Shown one piece after another: positions 23,401-30,749 of a stretch of DNA of 37,223 nucleotides (its first letter is position 1; each line of letters begins with the position of its first letter). The position numbers and the translations under genes are program-made. Under the pieces are notes generated by a model that searched no databases, had not been told where the DNA came from, and saw only the letters and a program-made list of their open reading frames with translations. Source of the DNA: Bacteroidota bacterium (lineage in GTDB: Bacteria > Bacteroidota > Bacteroidia > Chitinophagales > Saprospiraceae). The stretch is taken from positions 1-37,223 of the forward strand of contig PZPC01000050.1 of the NCBI GenBank assembly GCA_003045895.1. Direction: 5' to 3'.

Positions 23401-23545
23401 CTACCGCGAGGTTGGCACCGATCAGGGGTTCGCCTTCCGTATCGGTTACGGTTCCGGCCATGGTTGCTGTAGTCACCTGGGCCGCTGTGGAGCCGGCAAA
23501 AGCGAGCAAAAGCATCAGCAATAATTGTAAACGTAAGACCTTCAT
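20411..23545 (-). CDS. TonB-dependent receptor, Oar-like
   Basis: This 1044-residue outer-membrane receptor takes up a large or scarce substrate using TonB energy. The signal peptide is about 1-22 (LLLMLLLAFAGSTAAQ). A carboxypeptidase-regulatory-like domain follows at about 25-110 (AGTVTDTEGEPLIGANLAVE). The plug spans about 115-240, containing the Oar-type signature NFSLDGSIFNNPFGLD and TGASVNAVTKSGTNEFKG. A long beta-barrel ends GLRYIF, with the terminal Phe used by the Bam machinery. No SusD gene is adjacent, which fits the SusD-independent Oar group (relatives of Myxococcus Oar). The substrate is unknown; peptide-type ligands are one possibility. Confidence 0.9.
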   Translation of the reverse strand: MKVLRLQLLLMLLLAFAGSTAAQVTTATMAGTVTDTEGEPLIGANLAVENTTTGTIYGTTTNLDGHFTLPNLRVGGPYHVIASYIGYGDEKLEGVFLTLGQTARLDFELSVGVGLDEVIVFGTADPNVNRNRTGVATLVGTTELQRLPTITRSTSDYTRLTPSSDGNSFGGRNDQFNNFSLDGSIFNNPFGLDAATPGGQTDAQPISLDAIDQIQVNLAPYDVTQAGFTGASVNAVTKSGTNEFKGTVFGFYRNQDMTGNKVAGDDIFTPDLSQLQVGFSLGGPIIKNKLFFFANAEVEDRSDLGSNFIAARQGVSGEQVSRVEAADLDAVSAALFNRFGYETGPYEGFLFDQNNTKGIFKLDWNIGKNQTLTATYNFLDATKQKPAHPFALGRRGPDATTLQFRNSGYAINNTIHSAIVEHRVLFSDKVSNKLQLGYTAFRDTRDPLSTPFPSILIQREGINYIVAGHEPFSVNNRLNQDVFQVTNNLNLFLNKHTITVGASIERFDFDNSFNLGFYDGAFGPFLPGASSPQAFVDSVNTGVLDAAVAAAQGTFAALNGAGEGFDDTGWSLAETNVGQFAFYLQDEIDLTDQFKLTLGLRMDMPLYFNTEEKIKENIARQCCYDPSIEYYNTEGEAVTFDHTVLPSTTPLFSPRVGFNYDLTGNQTTILRGGSGLFTGRFPFVWLGNQVANPNFFFYTITEPDFQFPQVWRSNLGIDKKFNDWTVSADLVYTKDINAMMVRNYGLRPPSGQLTGVDNREIYLPGDRATVFGGPTNAYVFSNTDEGYSFNATLQIRKNWHNGWFTSLGYNFLDAKDASSIEAEISSDAYERNPAIGNVNQARLTPSLYGNRHRVVGSAHKRFEYGGKWATTVAAFFEYAQGGRFSYTYSGDINNDASGFNDLIYIPTTTEISQMGFNGDAPAQRLALERFIQQDDYLNANRGKYAEKYAILSPWYSRWDVRVLQDYKLPNDNVVQFSLDMLNMGNLINSGWGVRQFPTNTQPLGVSVTDGVPTYSFDTNLQNTFTNDFSLGSRWQLQMGLRYIF

Positions 23546-23852
23546 AAAGGGGGATAATTAAAAATGTGAGTGAAAATTTGCGTAAAATTATACCCCTGCT
23601 TTTACTTCAGCTAACATTCTGGAAACCTTTGGTTAATTTTTATTTTCCAATTTACTTTAAGTTAACACGGACGTTTTTTTTACATTTTTTTGGTGTTTTT
23701 GTGGAGCTTAAAACGAGTAATGGTTTTAAATAAGTGATAATATATTTTTTTCTTTAAGTGGCTCTTTTTTTCTTTCAATGGAGTTGGTCGGGAACAAACC
23801 ACTATCTTTAGCCTGAATTATTCCAGCGCAACTAAGCCTACTTATCGTGTTT
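23546..23852. other. AT-rich divergent intergenic region
   Basis: This stretch of about 300 bp lies between the TonB receptor (minus) and ppk1 (plus). It has many T runs around 23630-23770, no coding character, and a candidate ppk1 -7 box TATCTTTA at 23803-23810. I see no clear palindromic operator or Pho-box-like direct repeat. Confidence 0.5.
23803..23810 (+). promoter_or_regulatory. -7 box for ppk1
   Basis: TATCTTTA differs from TAnnTTTG only at the last base. It ends 42 bp before the ATG at 23853. A TTGG at 23784-23787 is nearer than a normal -33 would be. Confidence 0.35.
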
Positions 23853-25895
23853 ATGACTGACTTAACCTATCAATATACCCCTCGAGACATCAGTTGGTTA
23901 GATTTTAATTACCGGGTACTGCAAGAAGCCACCGACGAATCGGTTCCGTTGTACGAACGGATAAAATTTTTGGCAATATTCAGTTCCAACCTGGATGAAT
24001 TTTTCCGCGTACGGGTGGCTGCTTTGAAATCATTTAAGGCTATTCCTAGAGAAGAACGGAAGCGGCTGTTGGACATCCAACCCAAAAAGCTGCTGCGGCA
24101 AATACTGGCTATTGTGGATAAGCAACAAAACCAATTTGGCCGGGTGGTTTGGGAGAGTATCGTGCCTGCCTTGCACCGCGAAAATATTTTCCTCATCAAC
24201 GAGGAGCGCCTTTCGGCAGCCCAGCTGACGTTTCTGGAGGCCTACTTTTACGAAAAGGTGGCCCCGCTCATTACCCAACAGATCTGCCAGGAGGGCGGGG
24301 AACCCCCTTTTTTGGAAAATCAGAAATTGTATTTTTTACTCGACCGTGGACCAGGCAAGCCGTTTCACCTGATTAATATCCCCAGTCAGCAATTGCCGCG
24401 TTTTATTGTTTTACCCGAAAAGAAAAAAAAGATCCACTACATTATTTACCTGGATGACCTCATTCGGGCGGTGCTGCCGCGCTGGACGGGAAGTACCCAG
24501 GTCGAGGCCTATAGTGTAAAGGTGACCCGCGATGCTGAACTGTATATTGGTGATGAATTCAGCGGTGATTTGCTGGCGAAGATCAAAGCTTCGCTTGCGG
24601 AGCGGGAAATTGGGATGCCTACTCGTTTTTTGTATGACCAGACCATGCCCAAATCCCTGCAGGAACGGGTTCAGGCCGTTTTCAATTTGACAAAATACGA
24701 TATGGTTCCCGGGAGCCGCTACCACAACTTTAACGATTTTTTCGCCTTTCCGGATCCTATTCAAAGACCGTCATTGTACGATCAGCCACTGCCACCGCTC
24801 AACCACCCGCGACTGGCTAAAGCCAAGAAATTGTTTAAAGTGATTCGCAAGGCCGATCAATTGCTCCATTTTCCTTACCAAAAATACGAATACGTTTCCC
24901 GGCTGATTACCGAGGCAGCAGCTAACCCGGCGGTTCATACCTTGCGCATCACCCTTTACCGGGTGGCGAGTAATTCGGCAATCGTCAGTGGTTTGAAGGA
25001 AGCGTTGGCCGCTGGTAAAAAAGTGGAAGTATTTGTCGAAGCCAAAGCCCGCTTTGACGAGGCCTCCAATTTGTACTGGGGCAAAGAACTGGAATTGGCG
25101 GGTGCCAAGGTTCGCTACAGCTTTCCGGGGATCAAGGTGCATTCAAAATTACTGCTCATTGAATGCCACGAGGCGGCCGATATCGCCTACCTGGGTACCG
25201 GAAATTTCAACGAAAAGACCGCCCGTCTTTATGCCGACCACGCCTTACTTACTGCCGATGAGCGCCTGACCAAAGAAGTTCGCGAAGTATTTGAATTCCT
25301 GAGTCAGGATATCAAAAAACCGACAACGGAGCATTTACTGGTGGCCCCGTTCAATTTGCGGGAGCAGTTGCTGGCCCGGATCGACCGGGAAATTGCGTTC
25401 GCCAGGGCCGGGAAACCCGCCTTCATTTTCTTAAAGCTGAACAGCCTGGAGGAACAAGGCATGATCGATAAACTGTACGAGGCCAATAACGCCGGGGTAA
25501 AGATTCGACTGATTGTGCGGGGGATTTGCTGCCTGGTACCCGGCCTGGAAGGACAAAGTGAACACATCGAGGTCATCAGTATCCTGGATCGCTTCCTGGA
25601 ACACGCCCGCATTTATCGCTTTGGGAACAACGGCAAGGAAGAAATATTTTTGGCTTCCGCCGACTGGATGAGTCGGAATCTCTTTCGCCGTATCGAAGTA
25701 GCTTTTCCTGTTTATGACCCTGTACTGCAACAGGAATTAAAAGACTTACTGACCATTCAGTGGGCCGACAATGTCAAGGCCCGGATAATCAGCCCGACCA
25801 AAAACAATGCTTTTCGGAAAAGAACAAAGGCGGAAATCCTGCGCCGCTCCCAATTGGATAGCTACCAGTATTTGCGCAAGAAGAAGGATCATTAA
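23853..25895 (+). CDS. ppk1: Polyphosphate kinase 1
   Basis: PPK1 reversibly transfers the terminal phosphate of ATP onto polyphosphate. The protein is 680 residues from the ATG at 23853; a GTG at 23847 would add two. The N-terminal domain shows the PPK1 opening RDISWLDFNYRVLQEA and AIFSSNLDEFFRVRV. The two PLD-like C-terminal domains carry the autophosphorylated histidine, H430 (GIKVHSKLLLIE), followed by YLGTGNFNEKTARLYADH, and the second catalytic histidine, H584 (LEHARIYRFGN). The length is normal for the family. It acts at the membrane or in cytosolic granules. btaA-btaB follow after about 160 bp, which suggests a phosphate-related cluster. Confidence 0.96.
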   Translation: MTDLTYQYTPRDISWLDFNYRVLQEATDESVPLYERIKFLAIFSSNLDEFFRVRVAALKSFKAIPREERKRLLDIQPKKLLRQILAIVDKQQNQFGRVVWESIVPALHRENIFLINEERLSAAQLTFLEAYFYEKVAPLITQQICQEGGEPPFLENQKLYFLLDRGPGKPFHLINIPSQQLPRFIVLPEKKKKIHYIIYLDDLIRAVLPRWTGSTQVEAYSVKVTRDAELYIGDEFSGDLLAKIKASLAEREIGMPTRFLYDQTMPKSLQERVQAVFNLTKYDMVPGSRYHNFNDFFAFPDPIQRPSLYDQPLPPLNHPRLAKAKKLFKVIRKADQLLHFPYQKYEYVSRLITEAAANPAVHTLRITLYRVASNSAIVSGLKEALAAGKKVEVFVEAKARFDEASNLYWGKELELAGAKVRYSFPGIKVHSKLLLIECHEAADIAYLGTGNFNEKTARLYADHALLTADERLTKEVREVFEFLSQDIKKPTTEHLLVAPFNLREQLLARIDREIAFARAGKPAFIFLKLNSLEEQGMIDKLYEANNAGVKIRLIVRGICCLVPGLEGQSEHIEVISILDRFLEHARIYRFGNNGKEEIFLASADWMSRNLFRRIEVAFPVYDPVLQQELKDLLTIQWADNVKARIISPTKNNAFRKRTKAEILRRSQLDSYQYLRKKKDH

Positions 25896-26057
25896 GATAA
25901 GGTTTACCTGCCTAACATTTGATTTACCAAAAAATAGCTTTTTCATAAAGTCAAGGACAAGGGTTATGGCTGGCCTGACAAGTACCTTCACCAAGTCCTT
26001 TTAACGGGCTGATTCACCGGTCAGTAAAGGATGCTTATTCACTTAAAATAAGTTATC

Positions 26058-27218
26058 GTGAAGTACGTCCACCAGTTCAGAGATTGGGTTTTTCAGGTTG
26101 TACATACCAACAACCTTATTTATAATACTTGTTGGGAAGACCCCCGCTGTGACCGCGAGTTGCTGGGTTTTAACAAGCAGAGCCAGATTGTAATGATCAC
26201 CAGTGCCGGTTGCAATGCCTTGGATTATCTGTTGGATGAACCCGCGGCTATCCATTGCGTAGACATGAACCCGCGGCAAAATGCCTTACTGGAATTGAAA
26301 CGGGCAACCCTGGCACACACCGACTTTGTTGCGCACACCGCGCTTTTTGGAAAAGGGCGGCACCAGGAAATTCATCACCTTTATCAAGACAAACTACGTC
26401 ATCAATTACCCGGCTACGCGCAGGAGATCTGGGATCAGCACATCACCAGTTTTTCCGGAAAGGGTGGGCGTAAATCTTTTTACGACTATGGTACGTCCGG
26501 GGTATTGGCCTGGTTGCTGCGCGGTTATTTTAAAACCAGGCCCCGCTTGTTGGCGGAATTGCGGCAGTTGTTTATCAGCGAAACCCTGGAAGCGCAGCAA
26601 ACCCTTTATTCGGCCATTGAGCCCCGGCTTATCAATCAATTGGTACACTGGGCCGTTAACCGCCACCTGACGATGTGCCTGGTCGGTGTGCCCCGCAGCC
26701 AGCAGGAGCTCTTTCGCGGCGATTACGAACGGGGTGTCACCGGCTTTCTGCAAGCTTGTCTGCGCCGGGTTTTTACGACCCAACTCATCAAAGACAATTA
26801 TTTCTGGCAGCTGTACTTCCACGGTAAGTATCCTGACAACTGCCATCCCAATTACCTGCAGGAGACTCATTTTGACCAATTGCACGAAAGTGTCGATCGC
26901 ATTTCCCAGCACAATACGACGGTGACTAACTTTCTGCAGGAAAATCCCGCGCCTTATTCCCATTATATTCTACTCGATCACCAGGATTGGCTGGCCGACA
27001 ATGACCAGCAAGGTCTGGAAGATGAATGGCGGGCAATTTTGCAGAACAGCCAGACCGGCACAAAAATTTTACTTCGGTCGGCTGCGGAGCGCGTTGACTT
27101 CATTCCAGCCTTTGTCCACGAACGCGTAGCTTTTGTGCCCACGGTTGATTTGGCGGCCAGTCACGCCGCCGACCGGGTGGGAACCTACGCAAGTGTACAC
27201 CTGGGGATAGTCAAGTAA
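26058..27218 (+). CDS. btaA: BtaA: 3-amino-3-carboxypropyl transferase
   Basis: This 386-residue protein (DUF3419) is the first enzyme of betaine-lipid (DGTS) synthesis. It moves the 3-amino-3-carboxypropyl group of S-adenosylmethionine to diacylglycerol, giving diacylglyceryl-homoserine at the inner membrane. Family motifs are NLIYNTCWEDPRCD at 19-32, the SAM loop MITSAGCNALDYLL at about 46-59, and IHCVDMNPRQNALLELKRA. Middle segments such as DYGTSGVLAWLL also fit. The start is a GTG; no upstream ATG is in frame. It is followed 24 bp later by a BtaB-like methyltransferase, the expected partner. A shorter bacterial BtaA of this size is normal. Confidence 0.9.
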   Translation: MKYVHQFRDWVFQVVHTNNLIYNTCWEDPRCDRELLGFNKQSQIVMITSAGCNALDYLLDEPAAIHCVDMNPRQNALLELKRATLAHTDFVAHTALFGKGRHQEIHHLYQDKLRHQLPGYAQEIWDQHITSFSGKGGRKSFYDYGTSGVLAWLLRGYFKTRPRLLAELRQLFISETLEAQQTLYSAIEPRLINQLVHWAVNRHLTMCLVGVPRSQQELFRGDYERGVTGFLQACLRRVFTTQLIKDNYFWQLYFHGKYPDNCHPNYLQETHFDQLHESVDRISQHNTTVTNFLQENPAPYSHYILLDHQDWLADNDQQGLEDEWRAILQNSQTGTKILLRSAAERVDFIPAFVHERVAFVPTVDLAASHAADRVGTYASVHLGIVK

Positions 27219-27242
27219 CAACTGGTTTGACCGCAATTTAAT

Positions 27243-27881
27243 ATGATGAGTAATACCGGTGAAAACCAAGCGCAAGCAGAAAAAATTAAGGGATATTACC
27301 GCTTCCAGTCGGGAATTTACGACCTGACCCGCTGGTCCTTCCTCTTCGGGCGGTCAGCTATTCTCAAAGCTTTGCCTTTTGCTTACGAAGAGCCTTTTCA
27401 CCTGCTGGAAGTAGGCTGCGGAACGGGGCGGAATCTTGCGCTGGCCGCCAAACTCTTCCCCGAGGCGAAGCTAACGGGCATGGATGTATCGGCCGATATG
27501 CTGGCCCTGGCGAGCAAACGCACGAAACACCAAAAAAGAACCATTCTGCTGGAGCAGCCTTACGAATCTCAGTATTATTCCTGGACCAACAAACTTGATG
27601 TCATCCTTTTTTCTTATTCCCTGACCATGATCAATCCGCAGTGGCGATCCCTGATCGCACAGGCCTACAAAGATTTGCGTCCGGGAGGAATCATTGCCGT
27701 GGTCGATTTTCACGACTCCCAGGTACCGGCTTTCAAAAACCACATGGCCAACCATCATGTACGTATGGACGGGCACCTTCTGCCAGAACTGGAAGCACAT
27801 TTTTATTCTGAATACCAGGAAGTGAAAACCGCTTACCGGGGATTGTGGCAGTACGTTTTATACGTAGGTAGAAAGGTGTAA
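27243..27881 (+). CDS. btaB: BtaB: diacylglyceryl-homoserine N-methyltransferase
   Basis: This 212-residue class I SAM methyltransferase should methylate the amino group of diacylglyceryl-homoserine three times to give DGTS. SAM motif I is LLEVGCGTGRNLALAA at 53-68 and the acidic residue is in TGMDVSADML. The N-terminal YRFQSGIYDLTRWSFLFGR resembles the membrane-lipid methyltransferases BtaB/PmtA. On sequence alone it could also be a PmtA-type phosphatidylethanolamine methyltransferase; the tight pairing with btaA decides the call. Two ATG codons (27243 and 27246) can start it. Transcription probably ends at the perfect hairpin at 27910-27953. Confidence 0.85.
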   Translation: MMSNTGENQAQAEKIKGYYRFQSGIYDLTRWSFLFGRSAILKALPFAYEEPFHLLEVGCGTGRNLALAAKLFPEAKLTGMDVSADMLALASKRTKHQKRTILLEQPYESQYYSWTNKLDVILFSYSLTMINPQWRSLIAQAYKDLRPGGIIAVVDFHDSQVPAFKNHMANHHVRMDGHLLPELEAHFYSEYQEVKTAYRGLWQYVLYVGRKV

Positions 27882-27909
27882 GCGGAAATTAAGAGACGGC
27901 ACAAAAACA

Positions 27910-27953
27910 AAGGGAGCAACTTTCCAACCAATTGGTTGGAAAGTTGCTCCCTT
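27910..27953 (+). terminator. 44-bp perfect palindrome, terminator
   Basis: Arms of 22 bp beginning AAGGGAGCAACTTTCC and ending GGAAAGTTGCTCCCTT are exact complements with no spacer. It follows btaB by 28 bp and precedes the convergent MCE gene, so it can stop transcripts from both sides. Confidence 0.75.
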
Positions 27954-28022
27954 CATGTTTTAAGCAGCGCACCATACACATTGGTGGTAAGCCTTTCAGA
28001 ACGCTCCCGGCGTGTTTAAGTT

Positions 28023-29051
28023 TTACTGGTCAGCGTTGTCCAGTTTATCGAAGCGCTTAACTTTCCGGCGGCTCTTGAGGGGCAGGTAGCGGTAAGGCTT
28101 GTCCTGGAAATCAGCAAGCAGCGAGTCCAGTGAATACGACATGGTATTGAGGTTGTTGTAGAGCCCTTCATCTTGCAGGAGCAAGCCCAGGGTGCCTTCT
28201 CCTTTTTTGAGGTTGCCGATCATTTCATTTACCCCACCCAGTGCCGTTTGTGCAACGGCAAGGGTTTCGTTGAGTTGTACGATGGTTTGCTTGGCATCCT
28301 GTACCGCCTGTCCCAACTGGGCATCCACCATTTGCTGGCTGAGGCTGTCGGCGTTGCTTATGATACTGGCAATATTGTTTTTCTGGCCTTCCAGGGTAGA
28401 GGTCAGGTTGGCTACGTTGGCCAGACTGCGCTCCAGTGCGGGTGAAGAGCGCTGGAGCAGCAGGTTCATGCGTCCGGTCGCATCTTTCAGGTTGCTCATG
28501 GTGGCCTGCAGATCGCGGGCCGATTCGGCCAGGGGGCCCGTGCTGTCTTCGCCCAGGATGTCCTGATTCAGGGAATCCACAACTTGTTTGAGACCGCTTT
28601 TCAACTCGTCAATATAGGTGGTCATGCCGCCCTCGCCCAACATCGATTCTACCAGGCCCCGGCTGATGCCAACAAACGTATCGCCACTCTGGGCACAGTT
28701 GTCACCCGAACACGGCGTATCGTAGTCAAAGACGATAGCCATTTCGCCCAGGAAGCTTTTGGCGACCAACACTGCCCGCGTATCCTTAGGCAGCGGGACA
28801 TTGCGTTCCAGGTTGAAAGTGAGCTTAACGCGGCGGTCTTCCGTATTCAATTCACGCGCAGAAACCGACCCTACCGTAACGCCACTAATTTGGACGGGGG
28901 TACCTACGGTAACACCAGACACGTCGTCGTAGAAGGCGTAGTAAGTATCTGATTTGGAGAGCAGGTTGGTGCCCTGGATATATTTGATACCCCAAAGGCT
29001 CAAGGCGATGGCAACTAGTGCTAATAATCCGGTGCGAACTTCGTAAGACAT
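28023..29051 (-). CDS. MCE/MlaD-family lipid transport protein
   Basis: This 342-residue protein has one N-terminal membrane anchor (about 8-24, LLALVAIALSLWGIKYI) and an MCE domain at about 37-120 (FYDDVSGVTVGTPVQISGVTVGSV, VAKSFLGEMAIVFDY). A long periplasmic helical region (about 150-310) follows, probably coiled coil. MCE proteins form rings that shuttle phospholipids between membranes with an MlaE-MlaF ABC transporter, which is not in this window. It lies 86 bp downstream of the amidase gene on the same strand, a pairing often seen in Bacteroidota. The final segment is basic (KSRRKVKRFDK). Confidence 0.85.
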   Translation of the reverse strand: MSYEVRTGLLALVAIALSLWGIKYIQGTNLLSKSDTYYAFYDDVSGVTVGTPVQISGVTVGSVSARELNTEDRRVKLTFNLERNVPLPKDTRAVLVAKSFLGEMAIVFDYDTPCSGDNCAQSGDTFVGISRGLVESMLGEGGMTTYIDELKSGLKQVVDSLNQDILGEDSTGPLAESARDLQATMSNLKDATGRMNLLLQRSSPALERSLANVANLTSTLEGQKNNIASIISNADSLSQQMVDAQLGQAVQDAKQTIVQLNETLAVAQTALGGVNEMIGNLKKGEGTLGLLLQDEGLYNNLNTMSYSLDSLLADFQDKPYRYLPLKSRRKVKRFDKLDNADQ

Positions 29052-29137
29052 GGTTAATTGATTTGCGGCGGCGAAGGTAGCTGTTTTTTGCGGCTATCCT
29101 ATTCTCCCAAACCTGATTAGAAAATCAATAGGGCAAT

Positions 29138-30694
29138 TTACTCGCCAGCAAGTTGACGTGCCTCCGCCAGTGAAATGCGTTTTCCCTGGTAATAGGCTAC
29201 GATAAAGGCATCCTTGAAACCCTGGTTTTGGAGCGCTAAACGAGTAGCAAAGGCCGATTCCATGTTTTTGAGGTTTCTCACCTGGTACTTGAACATTTGA
29301 TCTTCCTGGACAACCTCAATCAGGTAACTGCTACCCAGCCAGAGCGGGTCCTGGGTGTTGAGGGGATTCGGCGCAGCGGCTAGTTGTACCCCGTAGGCAA
29401 TGCTGTTGTTTTGTCCCAGGTTATTGGCCCAGTTGGTATTGGTACTTCCTTTGGGTTCCATACCCCGTTCCCGTGCTGGAATACGGCTGCTGATGGTGCC
29501 CTGGTTGTTGTTGCTGGCTGGTGCAATGACGGGTTCTGCCCGGGCCTGCACGATGGTGGGATTTGGCGGCGCGTAGTTGCGGTTAACGACGGGAACCGGA
29601 GCCGGGGCAGCGGCGGGAGGGGCAGCGGCGGGAGGCACGGCAGGGCTGGGCGTTGCCACCGTTTGGGGCACGGCTGGGCTGGGCGTGTTGTTGACAATGG
29701 TGCTGGGGTAACTGCTGGTGCTTGCCGGTGGCCCGTAAGCGGGTGGGTTGGCAACCGCTACCGGCGGGGTAGCGGCCAGGTTGTTTCCTTCCAAGGTGGC
29801 TTTGTATTCGGCAAAAGCGTTGAACAAAGCCAGCGCTACCTGGTCTTGTCCTTCGGTCGTGAGCAAAAAGGCTTCGTCTTTGGAGCTGCTTAAAAAGCCG
29901 GTTTCTACCAGCACGCTGGGCATGGCGGTCTCTTTAAGCACCACGAAGCCCGCTTGTTTGACGCCCCGGCTCCGCCGCTGGGCAGTGGCTTCGAAGTGGT
30001 GTTCAACTTTTTCAGCAAACAAAATACTTTGCTCCAAAAAGGCATTTTGAAACATGCTCAGGAGAATATGGCCTTCGGGCGAATTGGGGTCGTAGTCGTA
30101 GTTGCGTTCGTAATTCTCTTCCAGCAGGATGGCATTGTTTTCCCGTTTGGCCACGTCCAGGTTGTGGGCAGCCGTGTGCAAGCCCATGACGTAGGTTTCT
30201 GACCCTGAGGTGGGCGAACGCGTGGGCATGGCATTGCAATGGATAGACACGAAGAGGTCGGCATGGGCCCGGTTGGCAATGGCGGCGCGTTCGTAAAGCG
30301 GGATGAAAACATCTTTGTCGCGGGTAAGAATGACCTGCATATCGGGGAATTGTTGCCGGATAGCCGCCGCAAATTTTTGCGCTACGGCTAGTGCCAGGTG
30401 CTTCTCCGTGGAGTTGGCGCCACTACACCCTGGGTCGTGGCCACCGTGGCCAGCGTCGATGACAATGGTTTTTATCCGAAATGGAGGTGCGTCGTTTGCG
30501 GGGATTACAATACCTTTGTGTCTTGGGTGATAATTCGTGGTCGCTTCCACCGGGGATTCAACGCTTGCTAAAGAAGTGTTAAATTCAGCACCGGAAAGCT
30601 GCGAAAAAATGAAACCTAGCGTTAGGACAACGGATAAACGCAGGGGAAAGCGCCGCAATAATTTTTGCGACTGGTTAAAAGCCTGTTTTCTCAT
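29138..30694 (-). CDS. N-acetylmuramoyl-L-alanine amidase
   Basis: This 518-residue protein starts from the ATG at 30694; an upstream in-frame ATG at 30961 gives an unlikely 89-residue extension that lies inside lptD. A signal anchor covers about 17-36. The Amidase_3 zinc site is H83 (IDAGHGGHDPG), E97 (NSTEKHL) and H152 (SIHCNA), with catalytic E264 (VLVETGFLSS). A long Pro/Ala-rich linker (about 310-420) leads to a C-terminal SPOR-like domain (FKYQVRNLKNMESAFATRL, GFKDAFIVAYYQGKRI) that may bind denuded glycan at the septum. It cleaves the bond between MurNAc and L-Ala during cell separation. It is cotranscribed with the MCE gene. Confidence 0.9.
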   Translation of the reverse strand: MRKQAFNQSQKLLRRFPLRLSVVLTLGFIFSQLSGAEFNTSLASVESPVEATTNYHPRHKGIVIPANDAPPFRIKTIVIDAGHGGHDPGCSGANSTEKHLALAVAQKFAAAIRQQFPDMQVILTRDKDVFIPLYERAAIANRAHADLFVSIHCNAMPTRSPTSGSETYVMGLHTAAHNLDVAKRENNAILLEENYERNYDYDPNSPEGHILLSMFQNAFLEQSILFAEKVEHHFEATAQRRSRGVKQAGFVVLKETAMPSVLVETGFLSSSKDEAFLLTTEGQDQVALALFNAFAEYKATLEGNNLAATPPVAVANPPAYGPPASTSSYPSTIVNNTPSPAVPQTVATPSPAVPPAAAPPAAAPAPVPVVNRNYAPPNPTIVQARAEPVIAPASNNNQGTISSRIPARERGMEPKGSTNTNWANNLGQNNSIAYGVQLAAAPNPLNTQDPLWLGSSYLIEVVQEDQMFKYQVRNLKNMESAFATRLALQNQGFKDAFIVAYYQGKRISLAEARQLAGE

Positions 30695-30749
30695 TAATTG
30701 GTGTTTCTTGCGGTTGTTCCTGGGCCTAATAAATTCAGACCATTTACTT

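Noticed and set aside
25896-26057. Pho-box operator before btaA
   Set aside because: I looked for spaced direct repeats of the PhoB type and found none convincing. Phosphate control remains an inference from gene content only.
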